Below are positions 1-10,700 of a stretch of DNA of 24,851 nucleotides, piece after piece. The translations under genes and the position numbers were made by a program. The DNA comes from Amoebophrya sp. AT5.2 (Eukaryota; Sar; Dinophyceae; Syndiniales; Amoebophryaceae): the NCBI GenBank assembly GCA_005223375.1, contig RXOD01004281.1:1-24851 (forward strand), written 5' to 3'. Numbering within the stretch: position 1 is the first letter of the stretch; every line of letters starts with the position of its first letter. The notes below the pieces were generated by a model that did not search any database, was not told where the DNA came from, and worked only from the letters and a program-made list of their open reading frames with translations.

Positions 1-2
1 AC

Positions 3-260
3 CTGCGGCGATATGGTGCTGACAGTGACGCCCCGGTAGCTCCTCACTCAGGGGAGAACATCGTCGACACGGAGGAGGGGTTGAACAGCTTTCTGTCGAG
101 TCAATTTTCATCGAAGCGAAGCTACGAGCTGATAGACGAGCGGCGTCTCCTCCGGCTGCTCGCTCATTCCCTCGCGGACTTGCTTGTGGTTGTGTTTGGC
201 TTGCGAGGAAGTACTACAGATGATGGAACCGCCCTTGCTGAGATTCGATGTCGATTCTGA
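3..260 (+). CDS. Probable C-terminal exon of an unrecognised gene, cut by the left edge
   Basis: The frame that starts at base 3 stays open from the window edge to a TGA at 258-260, about 85 codons. Its second half reads like a real protein end: an acidic stretch (NIVDTEEG), then a helix-like segment with LIDERRLLRLLAHSLADLLVVVFG, then a short polar tail. Codon use is GC-rich like the other exons here. A possible acceptor (tcactcAG) ends at base 51, so the true exon may start at 52, with bases 3-51 intronic. No ATG is present, as expected for a last exon. No family is recognised. The alternative is chance openness over a short stretch. Confidence 0.35.
   Translation: MRRYGADSDAPVAPHSGENIVDTEEGLNSFLSSQFSSKRSYELIDERRLLRLLAHSLADLLVVVFGLRGSTTDDGTALAEIRCRF
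14..48 (+). repeat. Direct repeat, copy 1 of 2 (35 bases)
   Basis: These 35 bases recur at 731-765 with one mismatch (a at base 24, g at 741). Both copies are followed within three bases by an AG that could serve as a 3' splice site. Copy 1 lies just upstream of the probable exon at 52-260. Confidence 0.8.
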
Positions 261-1925
261 GTTACAGCAATACATGAATCGGTCCACTGTTCTTTCTTTG
301 ATGTGTCTTTCTGGGAGTCGTTAATGTCGCACAGGCCTTCAGGGATGGAAACTACTAACTTAAAATCAATGGCAGGCCACTGAAAAGAAATGCCGCCCCC
401 CAAGCCCTGTACGTAGGCTCACGCCGCGACCGCGACGAACACGAGATAACATTGTAGTTTTATGATTCTTTACAATCATATGTGGCCAAGCACATCATCG
501 TGACTTACATGTAGAGCAGTTGCTACTATTAACTTATTTCATCGTGTTCACCACGACGAAGACCAGACGAGAGGCCGTTTTGACGCGTGCTTCGAGAAGA
601 TGCGACCGGAGTTGTGCTATTGGCCGGTCGCACCAGACACAGAGTTCCTCCAGCCTCCATAGCTATAGGCTGACTTGGCGGTACAGAGGCGCATTAGGAA
701 GACGAGTGGGAAAAATACCCCTGCGTCACTTGGTGCTGACGGTGACGCCCCGGTAGCTCCTCACTAGCGATCTGCAAGCATTCCTTCATGTTGGGCCAAG
801 ATTTTGTGTAGGAAGCTGTGAGCCATCTGTCTGAGACTGCTGCGGCGCGCGCTGCACTCTTTTCTTACGTCGAGAACACCTTGCGTTGCAATTTCATGTC
901 GCTATGAGCGCGAACAAGACCCGCACCCACCTCCCCATGAAGTAGATGGCCCATCGATCCAGATACAGAAAGATTTAAAAGAATCGCAAGAAGCAGGAGG
1001 AGCGCTAGCACCCCGGTCGGGGAGAGCGCGAAGGCACCAGCGTGCATCTCCTCCAGTGCTCGTCGAGCTCGTGCGTGGCTTTAGTTTTATTTTCCTGTTG
1101 TTGAATTCTTTTTTTGGCTTCGGAAAGCGCGGCCTCGCTCCCTCTCGGAAGATGGGATGATCAATCGGTATAGATGATACGTTTATGGACGAGTGTATCG
1201 GCGATTGTGACTTTATCCCAAGAGTTGTTTTTTCGCTGAGGGAGATCATCAGAGAGCTGGCACCACGACCACATCACTCTACCAATCTATCACCATTGGC
1301 TCGTGTTTATCTCCAGCAGGTCCCCCCCAACCCCATCGAGGCATCGCCTGCTGATTTATTGTTAGTGCTTGGATCCCTTTCCTTTCCAAGCTAGCGTTTC
1401 ATTAATTTGCTGCCACACTCGAGCGTTCTCGTGCCTCGTTGCCACTTATCGCAACATACCTTCCTCGTTTTTAACTCATTTACTCATCGACACTAAATAT
1501 ATTGGTGTTGTGTAAATGTCCTGCAGCAGTTAGCAGAATGATGATTCATTGACATTGAGAATGAGATTGATTGTTATTAGAGAAAGAGAAAGTTGTAGCT
1601 AGTGCTGCGTGCACGCCTACCTCTGCAGGTGTAGGACTCCTCGATAACAACAAGGGTTTTTTTTTCGATAAAAAGAAGTAGATTGTCCACGGAATACGAT
1701 TGAATCCGAGTGCTACGCTTCAGTGGCAGGCGTAGGTCGTTTCCCTTTCACCTTATGAGCGGGTTTCTCCACCTACTTATTTCCGTTTGTTCGACAGCAT
1801 AATTTATCATCTCTTGATGAAGATTGAGCGCGCTGCTAGAGGGCGTTTGCGCAAGATGTAGCTCTGGTGTGGGAGCCCAACAGCCTCTACTCCCTTCAAG
1901 GAGCCGAGACCTGTGTAGAGGGAAG
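261..1925. other. Intergenic or untranslated region, no supported gene
   Basis: Short open frames occur on both strands, but none shows a globular protein pattern, a family motif or matching splice signals. Apart from the second repeat copy at 731-765, I see AT-rich stretches (1440-1700) and mixed-composition DNA. The end of this stretch should hold the 5' leader of the monooxygenase gene. No promoter motif was recognised. Confidence 0.5.
731..765 (+). repeat. Direct repeat, copy 2 of 2 (35 bases)
   Basis: One mismatch to bases 14-48. The frame that is open through copy 1 meets a TAG directly after copy 2, so this copy does not continue as an exon. It is best read as a duplicated fragment in non-coding DNA. 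Confidence 0.8.
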
Positions 1926-4900
1926 ATGAAGGTGGCGAGCACCTGCTGTGGTGAGACCGCACCAGATAAAGAGCCAAAGGGTAAGGGAAAGGCTGCCGCT
2001 CCCGCCACTTCCGCTGCAACGTCCCCCGGCGAGAAGCAGGACGCGCGGATGTTGAGTTCCGGCGTCGTCGGGTGGAGCTGGACTGATCTTGCCAGGCAGC
2101 TGCGTTTTCTCCTCCTCGGGTTCGTTGGTTACGCGGTTTGCGTCGCGGTTTTCGCCTCTGTGTGCAAAACCGGTTTCGCGGCACTGCAGCAACATAACGA
2201 TCTCGATAGCGTGGTGGCTGGACTCACGGCGCGCGCAGCCGACGAACTGAGTGCGGCAAGTACGCCCTCGTCCTCAATGGTTGGGGGCCTTACGTCGAAT
2301 TCCAATTCTTCTTCCGCCGCGATCGTGGTCCGCGCCGGCGACGGCGAGGTATTTCCGTACGAGGACCTAGACACGCGTGCCCACCTGCTTATGAACGCGA
2401 TTGCAGTACCGCTGGCGCTGCTCTTCGTGGTTGTGTTCGCCATTCCCTTCTTGCTCATCGCGTGCGCTAGCGCGGAGCCCCACATCCGCGAAGAGGACTA
2501 CCGGTTCTGGCACGAGTCGCCCTTATACCTGCCGACGGAAAGCCCCTTCATCTTCAATGGCGGCGACGCGGACGTCGTCGTGGTGGGGGACGTCGGCGTA
2601 GGGGTAGGCGAGGAGGAGAAACAAGAGGGCCAGCAACAGCAACTTGACGATCTTCACGAGAAGGGGGCCAGCAACTTCAACGCCAGCCACTCCTTCAACA
2701 ATAGTAGACAGCAGGACATCATCAAGGCCCAACTGCAGAAAGAGCACCGTGCGATCATTTTCCTGTCGCGGTTTCGGTACATGCTGCGACTGATCGCATT
2801 TCGGAGTCTGTCGATACTGATAGCGGGGTGCATGTTCTTCAGCAGCGGGCTGCCGCTCGTGTTCGGGTGCCTGCTCTTCCAGGTCATGGACGGCCTGGGG
2901 GCGGAAATGGTCTGCGTCCGCGAAACATCGTTGCTGTACCTTTTCCCACTCGGTTGCGCCAACAACGCCTGCGCTGGAATCGTAACGCAAGACAAACTGG
3001 TACTTTAAGTATGAGTAGAGAGTATCCACTTACTTATATGAAATTGAGGTTTTTGTGGTCGTTGTGTTGTTTTGAAAAATGTACTACTACCTAGTGCCCT
3101 GGAAATAGAGTTCGAAGGATGTACGTCTAGGTTTTAATATGTATCGAGGAAGAGGAAGCGGAAGGTGAAGCGAAGAAAAACATGAGAAGCCTGCTGCTAG
3201 TCGGCGAGAAGTAGAACATGAAGATGAACAACAAATAAATATAAAAATGAATTGATCCGTGATGAACGTGATTCGACCTTCTCCCCCCCATCGCTGCCAG
3301 GTTGAGACCTTTGGCGCTTACGCGATGGTTGGTTTTCCGTACATCGGCGCGTCGATCGTGTTTGAGATCCTGCTTCTGATGGTGGTGATTCCGGAGCATC
3401 GGCGCCCGAAGGACACGTACACTTTTTCCGACACGGTTCTGTCGCTGTTGATGGGGTTGCTTTCGCTGCTGGTCTCCAAGATCGCGTTCGTTTCCTACGT
3501 CCCGCTGTGCTACACCTTCGTGTACGAGAAACTGAACCCACCCACCGCCACCTCGAGCAGTAGTTCTTCTTTATTTTCCACCACCGCGGCCCCCCCGCCC
3601 TCCCTGAGCGAGTCCCTGGGGTTCGCGCAGCCCAACTCCGTGCTTGGGTTCTGGTTGGCCTTGCTGTCCGCGGACCTATGGTACTACTTGGTGCACCGCT
3701 GGTGCCACGTGTCCTCGTGGATGTGGACGGTGCACGCCGTGCACCACTCGACCGAGGAGTTCAATATCACAGCAGGGCCGCGCGAGGGCTTCCTCTACTG
3801 GCTCACGCCCTACTTCCTCGCGGTCAACCTGCCGCTCGCGCTCTTCTTTCCGCCGCAAACGGCGCTCGCAGCGGTGGCCATCGTCAGCATCTGGCCCATC
3901 ACGCTGCATACCGTCACCTTCCCCGAGGGAGGAGAGGGGAGACGGAACCGGGTAGTGTACTACCTCTCGCACCTAGTGAACAACCCGTCGCTGCACCGTG
4001 TCCACCACGCGAGGAACCACGACCGACTGGGCAAGAACTTCTCAAGCATCCTCGCCATCTGGGATTTGCTTTTCGGCACCTGGGAGTCGGAGAGCGTCCG
4101 CGTAGAAGAGGTTCTCGTCCACGAAGATCAAGAACAGACTACGGATCTAGTACTTGAGAACAAGAAAAATAAGAATAACGCCGAGAAGGTGGTCGGCCGC
4201 GGGGACATTTACTACGGTGTCGTGCCGGTGCTGCGGATCACGGAGGGGGCTGGCGTCTGGTGGGGCAACTGGCAGCCGTTTCACCACATGATGTTCGTGC
4301 AGACGGGAAAAGAATGCGGCTTCCAGTCCGCGTTTTTTGCGCCGTGGGCGCACTGGACGCCGGGGCCGGAGGCGAAGTGCCCCAAGCTGGGCAGTCGCCT
4401 GAACCCAGACGATAAAGTCGCGCTCGCAACAGAAATCCAACAAGTGTCTCCACCGCCTGGTGCTCCTGCTCCTGCAGGAGGTGGTCGTCAACATTCCTTG
4501 GAGGGTTCGAGGGCCGCGTGGACGAACGTCGCGACGAGGACCGGCGGAAACAGCCCGACTGCGCTGCGGGCGCCCCTGCTTGAGGCAGCGGTCGAAGGAG
4601 AAGAGCAGGACCTCCAGACGAGCAACCTGTCGGCCTTGGCTGCAGTCGTGGAGCAGGTGCTGACGCGAAGCTCGTTGTTCGCGGGTTCGGCGAGGGCGGC
4701 GCGGAGCTTCCTTGCCTGGGTCGTGGTGCTCTACGTCGCGTTGCACACGGCGCTCGCGCTCGCCGTCGGGATTTGGCTGCTCATGTCCGACTGGGACTCG
4801 CTCGTCCTCCCATCCGAGTCAACCGCCTTCTACGAGCCTGTGTTTAATGTCGGGCAGGTCGGGAAGGATAGTTCTTACGACGAGATGAGCACCGAGAATC

Positions 4901-5334
4901 TGCTCGACAAGAACAGGAAAATGAGCGGCATCCCCCTGTCGAGCGTCCCCGTCTCCTGCGTGCTGTTTCTGCTCGTTTTCTACCACTGCGAATGCATCTC
5001 ACTGGTGCTGCGACTCGTGGTCAAGGACAAGTACAGTGACAAGAGCAAGGCGGCCAAGGCGAGCCGTCCGAGTTTAGGTCTGGTGCTTTGCAGCGAGCTA
5101 GTAAGGGCCCTCTCGCTCCTGCTCACGGCGTCGGTCTTCTACCCGGAACTCGCGGTCGATACGCTAGCCAGAGGCGCGCTCTACTGGGCACTCGTGCACG
5201 TGGGCGTAGCGCTGGCCGCGTATCACGCAACGCTCGCGACCCACGGCGGAGAGGGAGACCATCAGCAGGATTTGCTGCTCCAGCAGCTCCGGAGCCGAAC
5301 TCTTGGAGCCGGGGGCGCGCAGAAAGCACGATAG
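1926..5334 (+). CDS. Alkylglycerol monooxygenase-like membrane oxygenase (fatty acid hydroxylase superfamily), two exons
   Basis: Model: join 1926-2999 and 3301-5334, about 1035 aa. Seen: three histidine boxes, HRWCH (residues 490-494), HAVHH (503-507) and HRVHHARN (from 590), in the order and spacing of the superfamily. They are followed by an IWDLLFGTWESE segment, a YYGV segment and a WTPGPEAKCPKLG segment that match conserved parts of animal AGMO/TMEM195. Several hydrophobic helices flank the boxes, including four near the C-terminus. Known for the family: a di-iron, tetrahydrobiopterin-dependent enzyme of the endoplasmic reticulum that cleaves the ether bond of alkylglycerols. Inferred: the same or a related reaction on ether lipids. 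Oddities: human AGMO is about 445 aa, while here about 358 residues precede the core, with a polar Ser/Gln/Glu-rich loop and two or more membrane helices. A Ser-rich insert lies before the first box. The frame is open back to 1824 without an earlier ATG, so 1926 is taken as the start. Family sure, exact substrate not. Confidence 0.82.
3000..3300 (+). other. Intron 1 of the monooxygenase-like gene
   Basis: The 5' exon reads ...QDKL and then meets an in-frame stop at 3006-3008. The catalytic part resumes in another frame at 3301 (VETFGAYAM...). Donor ctg|GTACTTTA and acceptor tgccAG|gtt join the two parts in phase 0. The sequence between is AT-rich with stops. A 6-base inverted repeat (taagta at 3006-3011, tactta at 3031-3036) sits near its start. 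Confidence 0.75.
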
Positions 5335-7783
5335 GGGCTCCAGCAGATAGGGATAGAGCGTAAGCACACGCGCGCACTAACCCAGATTCCAGAACAAGCA
5401 CCAAGACTAAAGCACGAACATACCGCCGGCGAATTTGAGCAGCCCCGGACTGCACTGATAGAGAAGATAACAACAACGAACACATATCCGCTTGTGCAGT
5501 GCAATTCTTGTCCATTTATTTCGACTAGTCGCAAGTACTAGCTAGTCCAAGTCCATTTCATGACCAGCACTTGCTCTTCATCGTACGTCCTCGTCCTGAT
5601 CTTCAGTAAATTTATTTTGCAGTGCCAAAAAGCCAGAGCCAGTCGCAGCCTCAGACACCACAGGGACATGGTGCAGGGGAGACGCAGCGTCTGCGCGCGT
5701 TCTTACGTACAGGCACACGCACGCGGCAGCTAGTCTTGGTCTTCAGTCTGCAAAATAAAGAAGCAGAGGAGATGAGCGCTCAGCTGCTACTGATGCTCCG
5801 CGATGAAGGAAATACATTTCGCACTGCATTCATACGCAAGAGGTTTGGGACTCAGGCTTAAGCCTTCGCCCACCTCTACATCTCAGTTCAACTTCATCTC
5901 AGCTGCTCGATGAGAAGACCAATGAGCGTGCTCAAGCTTAAGCTTAATCGTAAGCCGCAGCAAATATTTGCTCTGGGGCGGATATTCGGCGCGCTTCCGA
6001 GTCAGATTTTGTGCAAGTAAAGAAGTAGAAGTACCGCCAAGGATCGGCACCGCGTCAAACCGGCGCCAAATCAAGTAGCGGACACCTGTGTGCTCGTGTT
6101 CCGATGAGTTTTGCGAAATGAGAAGCATACATAAGTTAGTAGGTAGCTTCCTGTTCGTTGGTTCTTCAGCTTCAGAAATGCAGAGCTATCTATCAATCAT
6201 CATCATCCAACATGATCTGCTGGGCTCTCGTTCTCCTCAGTCTACGAGGTCTGAAAGAGCAAATGACGACACGACCAAGCCAAATCCACGCGTTTTTTGT
6301 CCATCGGTCTTGACAGAATGAAAAAATGCATCTGCATGATCCTGGTCTAGAACGCTTACGTCAATCTCGTCCAGCATGAAGTTCACTAGCATTAGCAATA
6401 AGTTTAAGTTTTAACTCCATCTATTGGAGGGTCTCGGCGAAGAAGTTCATCATTTCGTTTTCTGAGCAGGAGGAGCCGAGCGGAACCTCGATGGATGCCT
6501 GACACTCCCTGCTGCATTCGTTTGCGTTTGCGAGTGAAGGTCCTCCTTCTCCTTTGATTCATCGATCTAGGTAGACGTAGAAGAAGTAGAACTAGAAGTA
6601 GTAGTCGTCCACCATCCAATAGGAATAGCAATTTTATTCAGTTCTTGTTCAAGTTGATGTCTAAATCATTGTCGTCCTTTTTTTTCCTTGCGAAGCTTGT
6701 TTCAAAACAAAGCATTTGCTCAAGGAAGGCTGTGTCATGCAGCTGCGGAGTTTCGTACAGTTTCCAACTCGAAGTACTACACAAGGTTCATGATGAAGTT
6801 GAAGATTTGGCACCATATCTCATGACGACCACGACTCGGAAAGTGAAGCGGAACCCGGTGCCGCTGTTTCATCCACAAGGAAGATAGAACAACACCCGAC
6901 CACTGGACTCGAGGAAGACGCCAGCTCGCCATCGCAACACCAACACCGATCGCCTTCTATTGTTTGACTTTTGGCGCTGCAGCTGCAGGAGCTGCTACAC
7001 CGTGTCCGTCGCTCATCTCGCTCCAACGCGCGATCGACGCCCGCAGTGATTCGCAGTAGAGCCTCCAAATAAACGACAGTCAAAGTCATCACTTACACTT
7101 TCATCATCTTCTATCAATCTAATTTCCATTCTTGCTTCGGGTTTGTCAATTCGTGCAACTATTTTCTTAGGAAGCGAAGTGGCACTGTTACTGTATACTA
7201 AGGCTATTTAAGATTGTTTTGACTTTCAATTGCAGTCTTTGGTGAGAACTTTCGTTACGCCGCATGACTTTTATGGAAGTACGAAGGAACAACAAGATCA
7301 CGATAAACAATGCAGCGTGGACTTCTCGAGCAGGTAGACGGAGAAGCAAGTAGTATTTGACGGCCTCACGCTCACGCTCACCGAAAGCGGCAGAAAATTG
7401 CACGCGAAGGGATTATAGGGAAACCAAATATACGTAGTATTCGAGCACGTCGTGTCTACTTTGCGCCGCGCCTCGATTCAGAGAAGGTGTCGAGGAAGAG
7501 GCGTTCGCGTTTCCTGAGAAGTACAACAAACAAGCAAGAGCAACACGGCCAGGCTAGTATCCGAATCGCTCAGCATCGCCCCCAAGGCCAAGAACGAAGT
7601 AGAGGAGCTAGGTCTTTTTTATTCAGAGGACCCAGAATTTTGATTCTTAGTTCCTTGGTTGGAGTTGGACGAGGAAGTTATACAACTTGATAAGTAGAAG
7701 TTTATAGTTTTTCATTTTCTCACTCGCTATCGCTTTCGCTGTGGCTGTGGGGCCCGGTAAGGGGACAACGATCGATCATCTTC
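5335..7783. other. Intergenic region, 2.4 kb, no supported gene
   Basis: Only short frames without protein-like pattern occur on either strand. The sequence is of mixed composition and holds several purine-rich words of the AGAAGTA type (for example 6018-6033, 6577-6605 and around 7692). It should contain the 3' end of the monooxygenase transcript and the leader of the next gene, but neither boundary can be placed. Confidence 0.5.
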
Positions 7784-10700
7784 ATGATCGTCAACATGAT
7801 GGAGACGAACTGTAAGGACAGCACGCGGAACAGGAACTACGGCAACATGAGCGGCGGGCCTCCTCCTGCTGGGAAGGGGAACCCGCCGCAGGGCGAGTCG
7901 CGCTGCAAGTACACGACGAGTGGTCCTCGCAGTCGCGCTGCTAGGCATACGCAGTGGTCCTCGCAGTCGCACCCACGGCAGGCGCCAGCAGTGCCCTCGC
8001 ACCAGCCGCAGCGGAACACGAACACCAGAGAACATCAACAGAACAATGGCGAGGGGAATAGACATCATTACCATGATGAAGATTACGTTGGCGGAGGTTC
8101 TTCTTCGAAGGGGATACTAGGGAGAACGAGCAATAATTCCAATTTCAACTCAAACTCATCGCGGGGGCGGACAGGGGCACCGGGTCCAGGCCCGCAGCCA
8201 CCCCCAGCTTCCTCGGAGGAGCACCGGGAAGAGCTCCAATGTGCTGGTAGTAGAGCTAGAGGCACACCGACGAGGACCACGACCGGGGGAGGTGACGCAG
8301 CAGCAGCAGGTAGTAGTACCATGACGAGGGGGGCCTCAAGCTCAAGTTCGACCTTCATATCGAACGTAGTCGATGGTGGCACTAAGATAAAGAGTTTGCC
8401 GGCGGCAGGACCCCCCGTCCCCGAGCAGGTAGGTTACAACAACAACAGCCGGCTCTACCGCCCCCACGACGAGACGTCTCCGTCGCAGCTACGGGCTATG
8501 AGGACAAGGAATACCACCTTGTCCACGTCGAGCAGACCTTCGCCCCTGGTGCGCCTTCATGATCGCCAGCGGCAACCTCTGCCAGCGGCTCATCTTCCGC
8601 CGTCTCGTCCAAATCACGGTCACGCGCCGCATTACCACGAACCCCGAGGCCACGGCTGTGACCGCGTCGCACCCCGAATCACGATGCCAGAAGTCGCAGG
8701 CGACCACGTCCTTGTGCGAGGAGCCAGCTTTAGAAACGGTGCGCCTCCTCCTCCTGCGGGCTGTCAAAGCTACTTCAAAACGAAGGCTCATGTTGGAGTT
8801 GGTCCGGTCCCGGCAGTGCCCCGGCAAGCGCAAGCAGAAGATGAACGTGAACCTCCGATCGACAGCTACTACTACTGTGCTCGATCTTGTTCAGGGCACC
8901 GCGACGAGGAGGTGGGCGTCGCTGGCCATATCGCAGCCGATGCCGCATCAGAGGCACACTACTACCCGTCCCGCAGAGGAGCTGGTAGAAGTGGTAGTGG
9001 TCACGCTCCTGCGCGGTGTGAAGATGACTGCAGAGTAGGTGGTCCCAGCACAACTCCTGCACCAGCACGACTCCTGCACCACGACACAGCCGTAGACGCC
9101 CATGACACCAGTGTCGATCGGGGCGCGCGGTCCGCGGTGTCGGCCATCCAGAGGTTCCTTTCCGCAGCGATGAACGCGCGGCAGGGGGCTAGAACGGACC
9201 TCGGCGAAACGGAGCAGGCGGAGGCTTCGCGGCAGTTTTTCCTCGCAGTTTCTCAGTACGCAGCGGAATTCGCGGCAGGGCTTGCAGAAAAAGAAAATGG
9301 ACAGGAGGCGCAGGTGGTGCATGATCGCCAGATGAGTTCGAATTACTATGCCCCCGGAGCAGGAGCAGCAGCGAGCCATGATGTTGAAACTGATGCCGCA
9401 CCCGTACCGCATGACGCGCAGCATGCTGTCGACGTCGCTCGTCCTCGTCGCGAAGTGGTTGCTAGTCCGCTCCTCGTTCCTTTGGACAAAGACGTCGACG
9501 AGAACTGCAACAAAGGACGCGCCGGTGCTCCCTCGTTCGTCCGGTCTGATGCAGGTACCTCGGCAGGACGGCGCCCTCACGCATTCACCGTTCAAGACGA
9601 CGCGGATGCCGTGCGTGGTCAGAGGCAGCTGAGCCCCGTGCGCCTGCAGCAGCTTTTGATGAAGAACAGCCATACTACAGCGGTGCGGTCGCGGGCGGAG
9701 GAGGAGGTCGTGACCGTGGACGACGACGAGCTTGAGCTGCTGTCGCGCATCTCTGTCGCGCTGCGGAGGACGGAGGCAAGCGGCCGGAGCGAGGTCATTC
9801 GACGTCTTGGAACGTTTCTCGACTCTGTCCGTAGCACAAGTTCTAGCTGCAGCAGTCGTGATCGTGTGACGAATGATCATGACTACAACGGGTGCGGCGC
9901 CGGAGTTCTTGCGCCCGCTGTAGCCGGTCGGTGTTCTCGTCCTGGAAATCGGAATGACGGCGCTGGAAGTGGCAGACTTAACGTTCCCGTAACCAGCTGC
10001 AGCACGACGGGTGGATCGTCATGTTCCGCTGACATGAAGATTCTCGGCTCCGCTGATCGTATAATTGCGCCCGGCGTTGATGTTTTACCGCAGGTGGGAC
10101 TTGATACGGATACAAGTACGAAGTACCCTGATGACATCAGCGGGTGGAGGCTTACGCAGCAGCTGGGAGCACTGTTCAACCAGGCAGCAGGTATGCACAA
10201 GCAGCCGGAGAGTCAAGCGGAGCCGGTCAGTCACGTCGACAGGAGAGAGACCGGGTGGTCCGCGTCGTCGCGCCGGCCGGCGCCTGAGATGAAGCGGAGC
10301 AACAGATTACCGGCGCCACAGGAGCTCGCCGAGGGCGAGGGTGCGGATGTCGAAGAACGTAGTGGTAGTGCTACTTCTGGGAGTTGCTCCACCTCAGGAG
10401 CGACGCCGGCGATTGCTAATGCTAACTACAGTACAACGAGTGGTCGTCGTCCGCACAGTGAACGTGAAGGTGAAGCTGATGGTGCTCCTAGCGCAAAGGC
10501 AAACGAAAGAGGAAGAGCGGGACAGCAACACTCCCGCGGCCGCTCACAAGAAAGAGAAGTACACTTTGCGTCGCTCCTGCATTCCCACGTTATGACGGAG
10601 CTGCGAGAGCGAGGCAGTGCGCTAAGTGCCCGGGACTTGCAGGAGCTGATAAACCTTGTCAAGGACCACGACGTCGGCAGAAACTTAGAACTGGGCAGGA

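Noticed and set aside
1824..1925. Upstream extension of the monooxygenase frame to 1824
   Set aside because: The codon at 1824 is TTG, not used as a normal start in eukaryotes; the first ATG in frame is 1926.
8948..9880. A 310-codon open frame on the minus strand
   Set aside because: It lies entirely antisense to the long exon at 7784-12767. Its composition is the mirror of the plus-strand low-complexity coding sequence, with no family motif.
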